Shown in pieces: positions 12,801 through 26,281 of a stretch of 64,000 bases of DNA. How positions within the stretch are numbered: the stretch's first letter is position 1; each line of letters opens with the position of its first letter. The notes under the pieces were generated by a model that ran no database searches, had not been told where the DNA came from, and saw only the letters and a list, made by a program, of their open reading frames with translations. This stretch comes from Aphelocoma coerulescens (lineage: Eukaryota; Chordata; Aves; Passeriformes; Corvidae). The translations under genes were made by a program, and so were the position numbers. Location of the stretch: contig NC_091022.1 in the NCBI RefSeq assembly GCF_041296385.1, forward strand, positions 21,533,967 to 21,597,966. The letters are read 5' to 3'.

Positions 12801-15095
12801 CAGATCAAATGCAACAGACTTCTTACTCTAGTAGGTGAGTTCCTCCCTAGGAATAACTAGGAAAAGAATGTATTCTGGATATGATCAGTTTAGTGTTTCA
12901 GTACGACCCTTAAGTGGCATATTTAATTAATTCTTGTCTACTATCAGGTTGGCGTTTGACCTGATAAACTTTTCCAGTGTGGCTGGACTTCATGTAGTGG
13001 TTTTGTGCTGGGGCAGTGGATTATAAAGCAGCCAGGTTATGAGCCCAAACTGGTGGAACAACCTGGAGCCAGGGCAGAAGCAGAGTAGGTGCTTGTTCTG
13101 CTGCAGCTGAACCACTGCAACAAGTGGTTGCTGCTGCCTGATGAGCCCTCATTCCTGCAGGCAGAACCCTTTGCACTGTGTGCCTGCCTCTGCCAGGGGT
13201 TTGATTCAAAAGGCCTGCAGAAATCCTCCAAATCTCAGTGTGTAGCCTTGTTACCACCTAACAATCTGTTCAGACTCTGGAGTTTGTGTGATACACTCTG
13301 ACAAGGTACTGTTGACACATACTTTGACAAACACCACTCGATGAAACAGTTTTCTGTGACATCTCTGTTAAGTTCCTGCAGAACTTAATTCAAGCAAAAC
13401 AGGTATTGTTGTCTTGCATTTTTTGTGCTGTGTTTTTATAGACGTGTGGAAACTTAGCAGTGTAATGCTGTTAGTGGGTCGTGGAGGCTTGAAACATTAT
13501 GTTGTGAGAAAATGCTGTCTGTCACTAATATCATGAGGTAGGAACACAACTGACCTCTGACTATTTTGGTAGATTAAACTAAACCCCACTAGGTGGTGCA
13601 AGCAAATAAACCACCTTGCAAAATACTTCTCTCCAGATGACTAAACTTGGGGAAAGGATGTCTTTCACCAAATGAAATATTTTCTTTGATTGTTTGTTTG
13701 GGTTTTTTTCATTTATGGTTTTGTACAATAGTTACTAAAATTTAGTATTTAATGCTGTCTTAGTCTGGTCTTTCCACATACAGGTAAAAAAGTGTGTTCT
13801 GGTTTTGGCTGAGACTTGCATATCTCCCTTTGTTACAGTGTGGGCCAGCACCACAATGGTGTATTCACAGGTGGGCTGGGGGCTTCCAGAGCAAGTAGTG
13901 GACAGAGGGCTTCCATTGTGTTTTGCTCTGCTATCTAAAGTGGCTGCTGTGAAATAACATCCTTCCTACGAGCTGACTGAGGCATTTCCAGACTTGGCAT
14001 CTGCTTGGAGTATTCTCTCTCAGGGTCTGTATTGTTGCAGTTTATCCTATGCCAGTTTCACTTTGGGTTTGCTTACCTTTACAGCTCTACTCTCTACCTA
14101 CAGTTAAAAGTATTTGTTTGTTCAAAGAACAAACACAGGAATAGTAATGTACCGTCAATTTACAGTGGAGCGAATAAGGTTCCAGTAGAAAATAATTTTG
14201 ACATATAATGTGTGTGGTTAGTCTGTAAGGGTTAATGTGTATGTCAAAGAGATCAATAGTTATGTTTTATTTAGAAACAAACAAACCAGAAAGCCACAAA
14301 AAAAAACTCCAGACCTTCATTATACTCTTTCATTGTACTCCTGAGCAGACTATAATATAACCTTACCATTTTGTGTTGTGCTTGGCTATGCCATTGTCTG
14401 AAATTCAGGCTATATAACCTTTCAATATCCTCTGCTCTCCACTGAAAACACCTCTTGTGCAGTGGTGGTTTTACTGTAGATGCAGTGGCCCATACACAGT
14501 CAACATATTTCTATAGCCATAAGATCAGTAGCAAAAAGTTTTTGAATAGCAGGAGACCACACATTCTTGAGATAAGTGGAAGACCCCAGGAATTTCTACC
14601 TGTGGAGAGCCATCAGCACTCTCATTTTCTTGTCAGTAATCATATTTTACAGAGTTTCTATGGCTTCCCTGTAGACTGCAAGCTGCCAGCTCTTCTGGGA
14701 AGGCAGCAGCGCTGCGGTGCTGCCCCGATCCTGAGCAGAGCCCCGCCTGTGCTAAAGGGCAAGTGCTGCAGTGAGCATTGCTGGCTGCTTAGCAGTCAGC
14801 CCGACAGAGCAGCGCCTCTGCCTGCTGCTGGTTCCCCTTCCGTGTCTGTGTGCCAGGCCTCGCTCGCTCCGCGAGCACAGTGCATCAGTAAATACCGTAT
14901 TATCACCTTGCGGTCCAGGACTCTGTAATAAAACAGTAACTGCAGTCACTGAGCAGCTCTCTAGTGAAAGTTCAGTATATTACTGTGCAGTATAGTTACT
15001 GAAATGGAAATATTTCATTTCAGAGTGACTTAGGTATTCATCAGTTGGGATGGGTGAGTTTGCCGCTTTCATCCGAGTGTTGACAAATGCAGCAG

Positions 15096-15224
15096 AAGCG
15101 GGGTTTTGTTGGTATTTTGATTGGGGAATTTTTGTGTTGGTGTTTTGATTGGGGTTTTTTTTGTGTTGGTTTTTGTTTGGGGATTTTGTGGGGTTTTTTT
15201 GTTTGGATTTTTTTTTAGGAAATA
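15096..15224 (+). repeat. Degenerate T/G-rich tandem tract
   Basis: Runs of GGGG alternate with T-rich spacers (TTTTGATTGGGG, TTTTGTTTGGGG and variants) over about 130 bp, with marked strand asymmetry: the + strand is nearly free of C. It looks like a decayed minisatellite or expanded simple sequence. The - strand frame through it (Lys/Asn/Pro/Gln-rich) is a composition artefact. Confidence 0.6.
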
Positions 15225-15583
15225 AAGACATTAAAGTGTAAAAAGCTTACGCCCATGAAATCTCAGTTGACCAGCAGCCATAAAGAATATATACACTAAC
15301 CACAAATAGTCAACACATACTATGAGTTTTGCAATAAGATTCTGTTGTACTGTATGGCCTCTACAGAGTACACACAGAAGAATTGCAACAGAGGTATTAC
15401 TCTTAAAATGCAGAAAGAAAATATTTTTTTACTGGTTTCCTTGGATCGAGAACCAGCATACTCAATTGCCATTGTGCACTTTTGGCTATTATTAACCCCA
15501 AAGCCAGAGTAGAACTATGTGGTGATGCAAGTAGAAGGGTCTCATGGTATGTCTATTAAAATACTTTGATATTCCTGCTGTAA

Positions 15584-15618
15584 AAATGTAAATGTAAAAA
15601 TAAATGTAAATGTAAAAA
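15584..15618 (+). repeat. 18-bp tandem duplication (AAATGT-based)
   Basis: The 17-mer AAATGTAAATGTAAAAA occurs at 15584 and again at 15602, a period of 18 bp. It is itself made of AAATGT sub-repeats. Likely replication slippage in AT-rich DNA. Confidence 0.75.
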
Positions 15619-17494
15619 TCCAGTGCCAATGGTTTTGGTTACTTACATTGTAGTTGTGTGTGGGAGTCCCACTTGTGAGTGAGGATCTACTGTAGCTGAG
15701 CAATGAACATATACAAGAAAGGTACACACCTTACACCATGCTGTTCCCATTCAAAGTACTCTGGCAGTTTTGGTGACAGGTACATTGAACAGTCATAAAA
15801 ACATGAGAGAAATCAGGGGAATTAAAAAAGAAGTTAGTTTTCCATGAAACATGTAAAATATGAAGTTAAACTCTTTACTAGACCTCATATATTTGATAAT
15901 GTAGCATGTAAAATTCTTTAGAATGAAATCTTTTGGCTTTTGCCTGCTTTGTGCTTCTCTTAACTTGGAATTTTTTTCTTAAGCCTGTTACTGTGCAATT
16001 GGAGTTGTTCCATTGTTTGTATAACTGTTAATTACTCCATCTGAAGGTGTTGGGAGAGAAATCTGGCTTCATTATCTGTGCTAAATGAACTAAGAAACTT
16101 TTAATTTTTGCCTTAGAGTCAAAGTTGCCTTTTATGTGTATGCATATACACACACAGACACACTCAAATATGTGTGGGATTGTGGAAGACCTTACCAGCA
16201 CTGAAGAGTTTGTTCTTCTACATAAGGTGTACTGAGAGGCTGATGTTCTAAAAACTGAGTGACAGATTGGCATTGTGATCTTTTCTGCTTTACACTGTCT
16301 CTTGGTGCTGGTATCTACTGATAATGTACACTTAACATTCAGATTTACTGATGTAATGTTCTGTAGATTATAAACATTTGCAGAAATTTACTTTTAAATA
16401 ATGGAAGAACCTACCATAAGAATAAGATAAAGACTGAGATTAGGTTAGTAATACTCGGTATTCAATCTGACTTGAAGTCATAAATCATTTTTGTGTAAAC
16501 CCTTGCATTTGTTTTAAAAGAAAAAAACACGGAACAATCCTCTGACAAAAGAGTGAACTTTTTGGTTTTTTCTGTTTTGGTTTTGAAAGTAAAACCAGGT
16601 AAACCCATTTGCTGCATGCACTCTACTGTTGTAAGACAGTCTTAGAAAGACTTAGTCAGCTTAAGCTTGGACATGACTGAATACTGAAGGTTTAATTTTA
16701 AAAGTTTAAGTCCCATTTAAAAAATAACTATTTAATATTAGTCTTCGTTAGACATTTTTGTTAGTATAATAACTCTGCTAACATATTTTTACAGTCAGCC
16801 AAGTCCAACCCATATAGGTGTTGAAAAATGTGCTAATGAATTTTTTAGGAACGTTTCATAGAAGTAGCTTTTGCTTTATTGCATTATAAAGGTCTTTGAT
16901 GATTGCTTAAACATTGCTTGACATTTACCATGCTGCAGAGTTGATAAGTAAATAAAAGGAAACTTTGTAAATAAGATTTTCCCTATTAAATGGTTTTATC
17001 TCTTTACTCTTGCAGTAAGACAAATAAATCTGTACAGAGAATTTAAGGTAACTGAGAAGAAAGAAATGAGAGGGACGTGCCTGTAGCCCTCAGAGCTGTT
17101 TCTGTTCCTGCTCTAGCCGTGTCCCTTGGAGATTGCAGAGAGAAAGGGTGCTGACAGCCTGTGGCACACTCTGAGCTACTGCATCTGTCCCTTCCCTGCA
17201 AGAAAAAGGTGAGGTAATTGGAACTCTGGACTTGGCAGGTGTCTGAGATGCCAGATTCTGTGTCAAGTATTTGGATAAGAAACCACCTGTGAGTATTAGA
17301 AGTTTGGTTTCTCCAGCCTATTGCTTGGCTTTGCAACTAGGAATAACTTGCAAATCGAGATATATGTCTTGTATAGGTACAGCTGACAGGTACTGGAATT
17401 AGTAGAGCCCTGAGTTGAGCACAAGGACATAAAGTCGCTCTTTCTGTCCCACAGGCCTCAGACCTAGTGGCTTGCTTGGATAGGCAGGGGAGTT

Positions 17495-17523
17495 GCCAAG
17501 TTTGTGTGCCAAGTTTGTGTGCC
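17495..17523 (+). repeat. 13-bp tandem duplication
   Basis: GCCAAGTTTGTGT occurs twice head-to-tail at 17495-17507 and 17508-17520, followed by GCC of a third partial copy. The copies are identical, so the duplication is probably recent. Confidence 0.8.
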
Positions 17524-18125
17524 TCTTGGGAGGTTGGCAAGTGGCGTGCCATGTACTTGACACAGGGATAGGTATGACTTGCTGCTTCTGCTTTTGTTCC
17601 TGGGACCACTTAAATTGTATGAGGAACAGCACTGGTGAAAAAGGGGAAAACAGTCGATTAAGTTTTGTAGTACAGTGTTCTGCAATTCTTGGTGTATCTT
17701 GGTAGTCTGCTTTATGGAAATGTGTTACTGATCATGTTGTAGCAAAAAAGATCAAAAGCAACATCTAGTATTCAGGAGAGATGTGATTGCACAGTAAACC
17801 ATTTCTCAAAAGCCCAGAACTGTAATTTTTATGATTAATTTTCTGAGTGCCTAGGGTATAGAATGTTTCAAGAAAATCTGGGTCTATTACAGGTACCTGT
17901 ATATGCTCTTGTATACACTTGTGGATAGAAGTACAGTTGGTGTCTTCCCTTGTAACGTCCTACCCGTAGGGGCTGGGAATTGTCAGGCAGATCAGCAGCC
18001 CTGCTATAAAGGACCCTGGAGGTGGAGATGGGCACCAGTGCCATCACCATCAATAAAACAAGCTGCCTACTGAGCTACATGAGGAGTCTAATTAGCAGAT
18101 TGAGCAATACTGTTACCATTTCTCT

Positions 18126-18490
18126 TTGATGCTGCTGAAGCCCTACCTGAAACACTCTGTCTGGCATTTCGCCTTCCTCTTCAATAACAATGTTGAGAAG
18201 GGTTGCCAAGATGGTCAGGGCCTAGGGTACACATCCTGTGAGAGGTGGTTGAGAGGTTTGGGCTTGCTTGCCCTTAAAAGGCAGAAGTGTAATTGCAGGC
18301 TGCAGCTGTTTGGAATGCAGTGGTTAAGGTAAACTCTTGTAGTAGTAAGAGGTTCAGGTTGTGGATGAGGAGAAACATTTGCAGAGAAGGGTGGGTTAGC
18401 ACAGAGAGGTTGTGGAGGTTGTCAAGATTCAGCTGGACAAAGCTGTAGCTGACCTGAGCTGGTGTTGGGAGGCTGAAGTGGATGGTCTCT
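18126..18490 (+). mobile_element. CR1-type LINE fragment, diverged 3' region
   Basis: Several blocks in order resemble the 3' region of avian/reptilian CR1 retrotransposons: AAGCCCTACCTGAAACACT near the start, a GATGGTCAGGGCCT-like block at about 18211, GAGAGGTTTGGGCTTG at about 18250, CAGAGAGGTTGTGGAGG at about 18402, and a CAAG-ATTCAGCTGGACAAAG-like block near 18424. Order and spacing match a + oriented element. Substitutions are frequent and the terminal short-repeat tail is not recognisable, so this is an old copy with no intact reading frame. The family assignment rests on remembered CR1 landmarks, not on an alignment. Confidence 0.7.
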
Positions 18491-21400
18491 GAAAGTACCT
18501 TAGAAACAAGATTTCTGTATTTCTGTGTGGTTAGCTCCCTTGATTAATTGGAGTAAAGGGTCAAAAAAGCAAAGTAGGAAGCTTGAAATGAAGGGAGTAA
18601 GGTAAAAGGTCTGAGGATGGTTTTGGGCAGAGAACACTGCTACTTTGACAGATTCTTGTACTGAACTAAGCAGTCTCATGAGAAATTACAGCTGGATGGT
18701 ACATTATGTGACTCATGAACTGAAATAACAGAAATATGCACTGTAGGTGTAGAAATATTGGAACTTAAAATATGTGTATTATGGGGTTTTTAGAAGGTGC
18801 CTGTTGAAAAGTGTAACAATATGAACCAGTGCAGATATACTGTTTAGTTTGAATATGTCCAGGAAAGAACAGTAGTATTAAACACAAGATGAACTTTGCT
18901 ATAAAGACTAATTGTGGCCACTAAATAATGGGGCTGCTATCCTGGCACATTCCCAGGTTAATTCTTTGATTTAAAAACATCTTCCTACTGATTTTCCTGA
19001 CTTGCAGTGCACTGGCAGGTGGTGTTGAATTGATCTACATAAAGATCAGGCACTGTGGATAAACTTTCAGTTATGAAAAATGAACAAGCTTGCTTTATCC
19101 TGCTGAAAGTATAATTTCAGCATGTACTGGTAGCAGTATTTAAATTGCACGTGTGATGTGGTGGCATGGGAGGATTTGGACTTTCTTTGAGATTCCTGTG
19201 AAATTCAGTCATGACTTTCCAGACATAGAGTGATAATAACCTGTGTGGTTTTTAACCACTCTTGGAAACATTTTCCCATGCAATTAGAGGGAATGGATTC
19301 AAGGGGGAAATTTGCAGCCTCAGTTCTTAAGGACAGCACATACGCACTTCAAACTGGTTCAAAAGATTGCTCAGTGAGGTTGGCAGTGTTCTCTTTTGAC
19401 TGGTTTGAACCATCAGTAGAAGCTCCTCTGATATTGCTGGACTTGTCTTTATAAACGTGCCCCAAGTTTAGGAAATTTGACACTTGTTCTCTTCTTTTTT
19501 TTCCCCTCACAAAACCTGCCTGTTGTGAGAATGAATTAGCATTAAGCAATGAGCACCTTCTTTTAGCCGTGGACTCAAGTGGTGATTTTCAGTGATAGAG
19601 GAGAGACTTAGTGGGTCTTTTTATCTCCAACTTTTGATTAGCATTTTGTGCTTCAGCAGCAGCATCATGTAGAAGTTTTAAATTAATTCAAAAGAGATTT
19701 TCTAATTTACCTAAAATGTGGAATAGTTGAGATAACAAAATGAAGCCCTATAGGTCATGTGGTTTCCAGTAGCAGGAAATCCAGTTCTGCTTACTTAAGC
19801 TAATATTCTTTTTAATTCCTTCCCTATGTCTTGGCTCAGAATAAAAATAGGAGCAGGCAGAACAGAGAATCCCTCCAGTGACATTTTTTGACAAAAGTCG
19901 TTGGCTAGAAAAGAGGAGAGAAACAATACTGGTCAACCTGTGTTAAAACACACTATAGATTTGTGTTACCTCTTTTTAGGATCTTAGGATGGCTAAGGGT
20001 ATGTGGCTTGACAAAGGTTAATCACCTGAAATTCTTCAGATAAGAAATCGTGGATCACAGAAAGACAGAGGAAACATTTGTTGCAGTCAATTTTTATCCA
20101 GTTTATGGACACAATGTGTCTGGCAGACTCTGGGAACACCAGCAGACCTTTTTATGGTCAGGTTCAAGAGAAAGTGCTGTGCATTCACAGATTTCAGGTA
20201 TTTTTTAAACTCCAGGAATAAGTCTGTGTGATTAGTTTGGGTCAAAATCTTTCACATTTATTTGAAAAGAAATGAACAGATTACAAAAAGTGTTTTGCAT
20301 TTCTGAACTGTAAGATGTTTTGCTGCTTTATTCCACAGGAATATCTCTCTGTAAAGGCCAGCAAGCTGAAGTAGTTAATTTTTCTTCACAATGCAAATCA
20401 GTAGCTTCCTTCTTCAAAAAATTATAAAACTGATTGTGTCTAACACTGATTTACTTTTTCATTGCATCAAAGATAGTTTTTCCTGTCAATTTATTTTTTT
20501 CCTTTATCTCCATATTCTATTGTTCATTTTTGTGCAGTCTTCCTTTGAAGCTGTCTTTGATAGTCTGCCATCTGCTGCAGTAGGTGCTGCTAGCGTTATT
20601 GAGTGGAAGTCACAGCATTTGTGGATGAGAATCTTGGTGGTTTTGGCTGTTCCTTTGAAATGCTTGTGTACCTTTCCACCACAGCTTCCTCCTCTCCTCA
20701 TCTTTGAATATGCACAAATGGTTTTGCCGTCCAAAGACATTCAGACTGCACAGCAATGAAGGGCAAAGATGAGCGTTAGCTTTGTGAGACAGCCCTGAGA
20801 GGTCCCCCAAGGTCAGTCCCCAGCTGCCCAGCATCCCAGAGCTCAGGACTAGAGTAGTGAAGGAAGTTGTTTGCATTATTAGGTCTTTAGAGGGAGACAT
20901 CCACACTCACCTGAGCAAAGGTTGCAGCAACAAAAAAACCACTGAGTTTTGACCCTTTAACTAAAGAAACTGTGCTAGGAAGGAGATGTTGTGAGGAAGT
21001 TCCCTGCAATGATGATGCTCTCAAGTATTTGTTTCTCTTCTTTGTGACTATCCATGTGGTAAACATGAGTGTAGGCAAATCTGGCATTCCCTTATAAAGA
21101 TAAGAAGAGCATTGATGAGCACACTTTTGGAGAAGAGCAGAGTTAAGTATGATATCTTTTCAAGGACTGGTGTTTTCCATGTACCTTAGTGCTTCTGTTG
21201 TTTAAACATACCCAATTCTTAAATATGGGTGAAGTTAGGATTTAACAGATAGATCAAGTACCTGGCCTCAATCCAAGGTCTAATTCTTAATCTTCTGTAC
21301 TATGGATATGGTAGATAAATTTCTCAATGGCCAATTTAAAAAACTATTCACTCAAACCCGACGCAGCCCATTTCAGCCTCTCTTTAATAGGAAAGCTAAT

Positions 21401-24400
21401 AACTTTTTCTGATGTGGTGCATAAACCTCTGGTATTTTGTTTTCTTTTTATTGCCAAATGCAAGTGTGTTCATGTATTTACAGTCAATAAAGCTATCAGT
21501 GCTGTACACAGGTTTAGATAAATAATATCAGCCTTTCAGTCTTGGGTATCAGATTTAGGCACTGCTGTGTTATTTGCATCCCTTGGTCTCGTGCTGACTG
21601 TCCGAGCAGTTGCACTGTTTCTGCTCAAAGCTACTTCTACAAGTGGGACAGCCCATTCCAGTACTTTCATTCACATTAGTCAGAAGTCATGTCTCAAACA
21701 AGCCAGGCAGAACTTGAGCAGCACAAATCATTTGTGTCTACAGAAAAGAAAGATGGCGATCCCCAAACGCCTTGTTCCCATGCATTTTTGTCTGTGATTG
21801 TCTTTTGTACACTGTTCACACTCTGACTTCTAGTTTGTATCATTTCCAAGAGAGGTGGTTCCTTATTAGAACTTACCATCAAGGAGCAGTAGTTTCAAAG
21901 AGATGCAGTATTACCTGTGCATGGGCCATAGGCATGAAATTCTGTGACCTGTCCGGGCCATCAAGTCTAGGGAACATATAAGAAGGAAGAAATATTAACC
22001 TTAGTCCTGTTGCCTGTTAAAATTAGTGAATGTTTATATTTACCCAGAGAGACAGGTTTTATGTTACCTAGACTTTTCCCTCTCTTGAATGCCTTAACAG
22101 CACATTTCTGCCATGAGCAACCCAGTTCATGATCACACGTTGTACTTTTTTTCTGCCCTGTGTTTTTGTAAAACTTGCACAAGGTAAAATACATCTCTGC
22201 CCTAAAGCCACTGCAGCTGTTCTGGGTAGAAGACCATGGGCTGGGTTAGCACTTGTTGCAGAACGTGCCACCTTCTCGTGCTCGGAATTTACTTTCCTTT
22301 AGCACATGTTGACTTTCACAGGATTTCTCCCTTAAGAGAAAGCATGCAAATATAAATAACAAATAAGCTATTTCACCAAATATCTTGACACATTTTACTG
22401 GATTTAGATTCACTTTCCACAGTTTCTGTTTCATGCTCACTTTCCTTCATCTAAGAGCAGTCACAGTGGCAGTATAAAAATAACTTCTAAATTGAATTTT
22501 TCGAGATCCTTCTCTTCTGCTATCTCTTACTGCTTCCCACTTCTCATTTGATTTTACATTTCTTTCTAGACTTCTCCCTGAAAATCAAGATCTCCTTATG
22601 CTTTGCATTACCAGCTGTCAGGCATGATGCTGTATTTGCTGATATGCCACTGTGTTAGCTTGCTCTGCCACTGTTGGCAGCACTCTGCTGTCATGCTCAA
22701 TTGAGACAGAAGGGACTGTTTCTTACCGGAAAATTAATTCATGAAAAATTACCTTTGTTTCTGTAATAGAATTGTTTTGAAAGAAATGAAACATACAAAG
22801 GAAACTGTATTACAACAAATTAGCCCTTAATTTTATAAAGGTTTAAGTGTCAAATATGAATGAACTAAACACAGTGAGGCCAACTAATTTTGTGAAATTA
22901 CAGCCTTAAATTGCCACACGTGATCTGAGCACAAATTCCATCAGCTGAGATGGTTTTTGTATTTGGATTTTTTTTTCCTGACATAACTAGTTTTGAGCAA
23001 AAGTGAGTGCCTCCCAAGGCATCTGGAAATTATCTCTGGAAGGAGTAACCAATTTGCTTGTGTCCCTCTGTGAAAGGGAGAGACAAGGTCAGAAGAATAG
23101 TGATTATTATCTTTATCCTGACATGTTCTCTTCTTCCACCTGCAAAGAGGAGGAAGTAGAAAATTCTCTTCAGTGTTGACCTGTTTCTCTTCTTTAGGCC
23201 TTTCTATCCCTTATGCTTTTTTGAAGAGGACTGCCTTTTACAGGTCATTCTGCCAGTCTAGGAGTGCTGGTGGGCTGCTATTCCTAGGGCTAGAATGAAG
23301 GAACAGTTTTACAGCAGGTTTCTTTCTTCTTGTTACAAGCAGCCCTGATAGTGGCTTTCTTTGGTCCACAGCAAAACTGACCAAGCTAACCAAGACAACT
23401 TCCTTAAAGACAGGACGAGGCTGCATCTGTCCTTGTGAATTAGGCTGATGTCCTGTCTCACATCACGTGCTGTGTCACTGTCAGTGTGGCCCCTGTTACC
23501 GTTGTGACTCATCCCAGCTGGACAATGTTTGTGAGTGGTTCAAGGTTTAACACGTGCCTGGAGGAGCCAGTTTGGGACGCAGCCTTTGGAGGAGAGAATT
23601 CAGCCATTTGTGAGCGGTATCATGGGGTTTGATCTCACTGGCCACAAGCTCTGTTCTTACATAAATGACTGGTTAAAATACATCCTTTGTGCTCACTTGC
23701 AGGGGATTTTAGGCTTATCTGCAGGAGAGAAGAATCAAAACTCTTTTGTAGACTTGACAGTTAGTACATCACTAAATCGGTATACAAAAACTTCATGGCA
23801 TTACAGCAAAAATTTTGAGAAAACGGTTCTGAACTTCTCTTCCAAAATACCTGTGTGTGTGTGTGTGCAAACATTTTATACTGTGGGTATTAAATGTAGA
23901 TGTGTATGTAAATACATTAGAATGTCCACCTACCTAATCTTTATCTTACAATTTATTTATATGTAAAATGTAGTGTAGTTCAAGTGACTTGATTTTTTTT
24001 TCAGAAAGTAAATTAGAAAAAAATAAAATGTCTTTCTTGATATTGAAAGGCTCCTATCAGCGTAATTTCAGTTTAAATCTAATTACTTTAAAATGCATGT
24101 TTATACTACTCTCCCCTTCCTCTTTTTTTTTAGTTAAGCTTCCTAAGGCTTAAAATTATAATGATAATTTTTTCTTTATCTTTTTTAATCCTGCATCATT
24201 TGAAGAAAGGTCTTTTTTTCCTGCAGTTGACAAGGAGGGTATTTGACAATGCAAGGGAATGCTGATTCTGTCTAGACAGAAAAATTGCCAAATGTGCAAG
24301 GTCCTTGACAGAACAAGGCTCTTTTTTTTTCTGTTTCTGCTAACATTCAGTTTATAGTAATTTTAGCTCTTACTTTCAGCTTCAAGTGTTTGATTTTGGG

Positions 24401-26205
24401 ATTTCAGATACTCTTTTTTTTTTTCCCCCCAGATTTGCAATGTCCCTGTAAAGACTGTAGAGATAAACGTTCAAGATACTGATGAATATTGTGTTGTGTA
24501 CAGTTGTTTTGTATCTAGACCTATGGCTAAAAAATGGATTTATGTTGCTGGTATCCATAAATCAAGGTGTTGTGTCAGCTAACAGGCTCCCAGCAGAACA
24601 GAAGTAATCTCCAATTCACACTGACTGTGGTATGTTTGCCAGTCAGGACCAATGATAGAAAGTAGGGAGGAACTGAGTGGAAAGATTCCTTCTGCACACT
24701 GTGGTGGAGTTGCTGAACCCCCTCTAAGCTCTGATGGTTGTGTTGGACTGTAACAGCAGTATATTTCATGTTAAAAGTATAAATTCATCATTGTCATAAT
24801 AAACCAAAAACTCTAAAAACCGTATCAGTAAATGAGCTCTATCTGTGGACCAGCTTCAGTAGTTCAGAGCCTGCTTATTTAATTTTTCTTAAGCACATTA
24901 AACGGTTCTAGGCAGACTGTCACTATGATCTTTGAAATATTGCTGTGTTTCTTTTGTTCTCTGCTTTTAAATTTCTTATGCAGTAAGGCTTTCATACTCT
25001 GTTCATTACAAATTTCTGGATATTCAGACTCTTATTTGAGCTTAAAGCCTTTCAAACCACAGCAGAAATTCAGTAGTGGAAAAGGGAAGAGATGTGCACT
25101 TACTGTCCTTCCTTTTTCTACAGCCTGTTGACTCCCAGTGCAGACACTAAGCTTGTAGTTTCTGGCTCTTACCTGTTAGCTGGTCTGCAGGTAAATTAAC
25201 CCAGCAGGTGTGGATCTTTTTGACTAGAATGGGTATAAGGTTTGAGCTTGGAAAATAATGTCTTGGTCACAGTTTTTGTCTGAAAATAATTCTGCATCAG
25301 CTTTAGAGAAGGGCCTTGTTTTTGTCAGGGTCTTTTCTTTCCCCTTCATTTCTTGTCATAGTGCTCAAATTCCTATATTCAGAAGTCCTCAGAAAGATAG
25401 AGGAATGGCTGATGAAAAACTTGAGTGATACTTTGAAAATGTAGCACATGCTTTGCAGTTCCAGTAGATGAAAGCAGCATGGTTGAAGGGTTTAAAACAT
25501 GCTTTCATATTAATTTACTATCATTTAAATATTCTTTTAAGAAACTGGTTATGGATTCAGAGTTTTCAGCTGCAACCACAGTTTATTCAAAGTTTAAAGG
25601 GCTATGATGTATATTCTTTGTGAAGTATTCACTCTTTTTCTTCACACTAGCTTTTTGGCTTTTTGGTAACCAGAAGTACACACTGCTGTGCTGGTAAATG
25701 CGTGAATATTTGTGGTGTTGAACTTCTACCACATCTAAACACTGCTGTGCACTTGCAGCAAAAATGGGAAATGGTGAATAATCCCTCCTGCCTTTTGAGA
25801 TGGTCATATTTCAATTATGTTGACAGGACTGAGTGAAGAAGCTTGTATGGTTGACAGTGCTGAATCTGCTTTGCAAATGCAGAAGACTTTTTTCCTTGGG
25901 GATTTCAATCCGGCTTTCACCGGTCCTTGTTCACCTAAAAATAAATTTAAAGGTTTTCTTATGTTTCTGCTGCTAAATTTGTGCTTTATGTCAAGGAAAA
26001 AAATCCACAATGTAATGCACATTTCTGTTTACTATAAATTTGTTCTTTCACTCAACTTTGTAAGAAATATATTCCGTTACTCTCATAGAAGACACTTTTT
26101 TCTTCATCTTAAGCAAAAAAATATCCCTGAAACACTTAATTTCATTAATTTAATTAGGTAAACATTGTACTAACCTTGATAAATGTGAACTTAATTTCTT
26201 CCCAG
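18491..26205. other. Non-coding DNA upstream of the 26.2-kb exon
   Basis: AT-rich sequence that is probably intronic if the CpG island at 1.5 kb starts the + gene. No exon could be supported. A 122-codon frame at 20391-20759 follows an acceptor-like TTTTTGTGCAG but has no credible donor and no recognisable domain. A (TG)8 microsatellite lies at 23852-23867. Confidence 0.45.
23852..23867 (+). repeat. (TG)8 microsatellite
   Basis: Eight uninterrupted TG dinucleotides. A simple-sequence repeat, potentially length-polymorphic. Confidence 0.9.
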
Positions 26206-26281
26206 GTTTCCAGAGGAGGAGTTGGCAACAGAGCCACTAAAATATGCTGAACAACTTCCAGTAGCTCAGATAATACACCAG
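26206..26281 (+). CDS. Internal coding exon of an unrecognised small-protein gene
   Basis: This 76-nt exon has acceptor TTTCTTCCCAG and donor CAG|GTATGT. Its first base completes a codon from an earlier exon (phase 2 entry) and it ends in phase 0. It encodes 25 residues, FPEEELATEPLKYAEQL followed by PVAQIIHQ: acidic at first, then amphipathic. The other two frames are closed by stops. The best partner is the terminal exon at 48170, which begins in phase 0 behind a strong acceptor. Together they give 63 C-terminal residues of a protein with one transmembrane helix near its end. Upstream exons were not found; the CpG island at 1.5 kb may be the promoter. I do not recognise the family. Exon status is inferred from splice signals and frame; the pairing is inference from phase. 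Confidence 0.6.

Larger units (their letters stand above)
6805..18125. other. Non-coding stretch with GC-richer islets at 6.9-7.3 kb and 14.7-14.9 kb
   Basis: Mostly AT-rich sequence without recognisable exons. Two GC-richer islets, about 6910-7340 and about 14690-14930, are open in several frames on both strands, as expected from local composition. Neither shows a consistent exon with acceptor, single frame and donor. A simple T/G-rich tract lies at 15096-15224 and small tandem duplications at 15584 and 17495 (listed separately). The 19-base string TGTTTGTTTGGGTTTTTTT occurs near both 11367 and 13686, which suggests a shared low-complexity or ancient repeat remnant. Confidence 0.45.

Noticed and set aside
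12805..12836. Possible 32-nt exon between GCTTCAG and GTAG|GTGAGTT
   Set aside because: Both splice signals are fair, but such short pairs occur often by chance, and no neighbouring exon confirms it.
20391..20759. 122-codon + frame preceded by an acceptor-like tract
   Set aside because: It is also open on the - strand, has no donor or poly(A) signal, and its peptide shows no recognisable domain.
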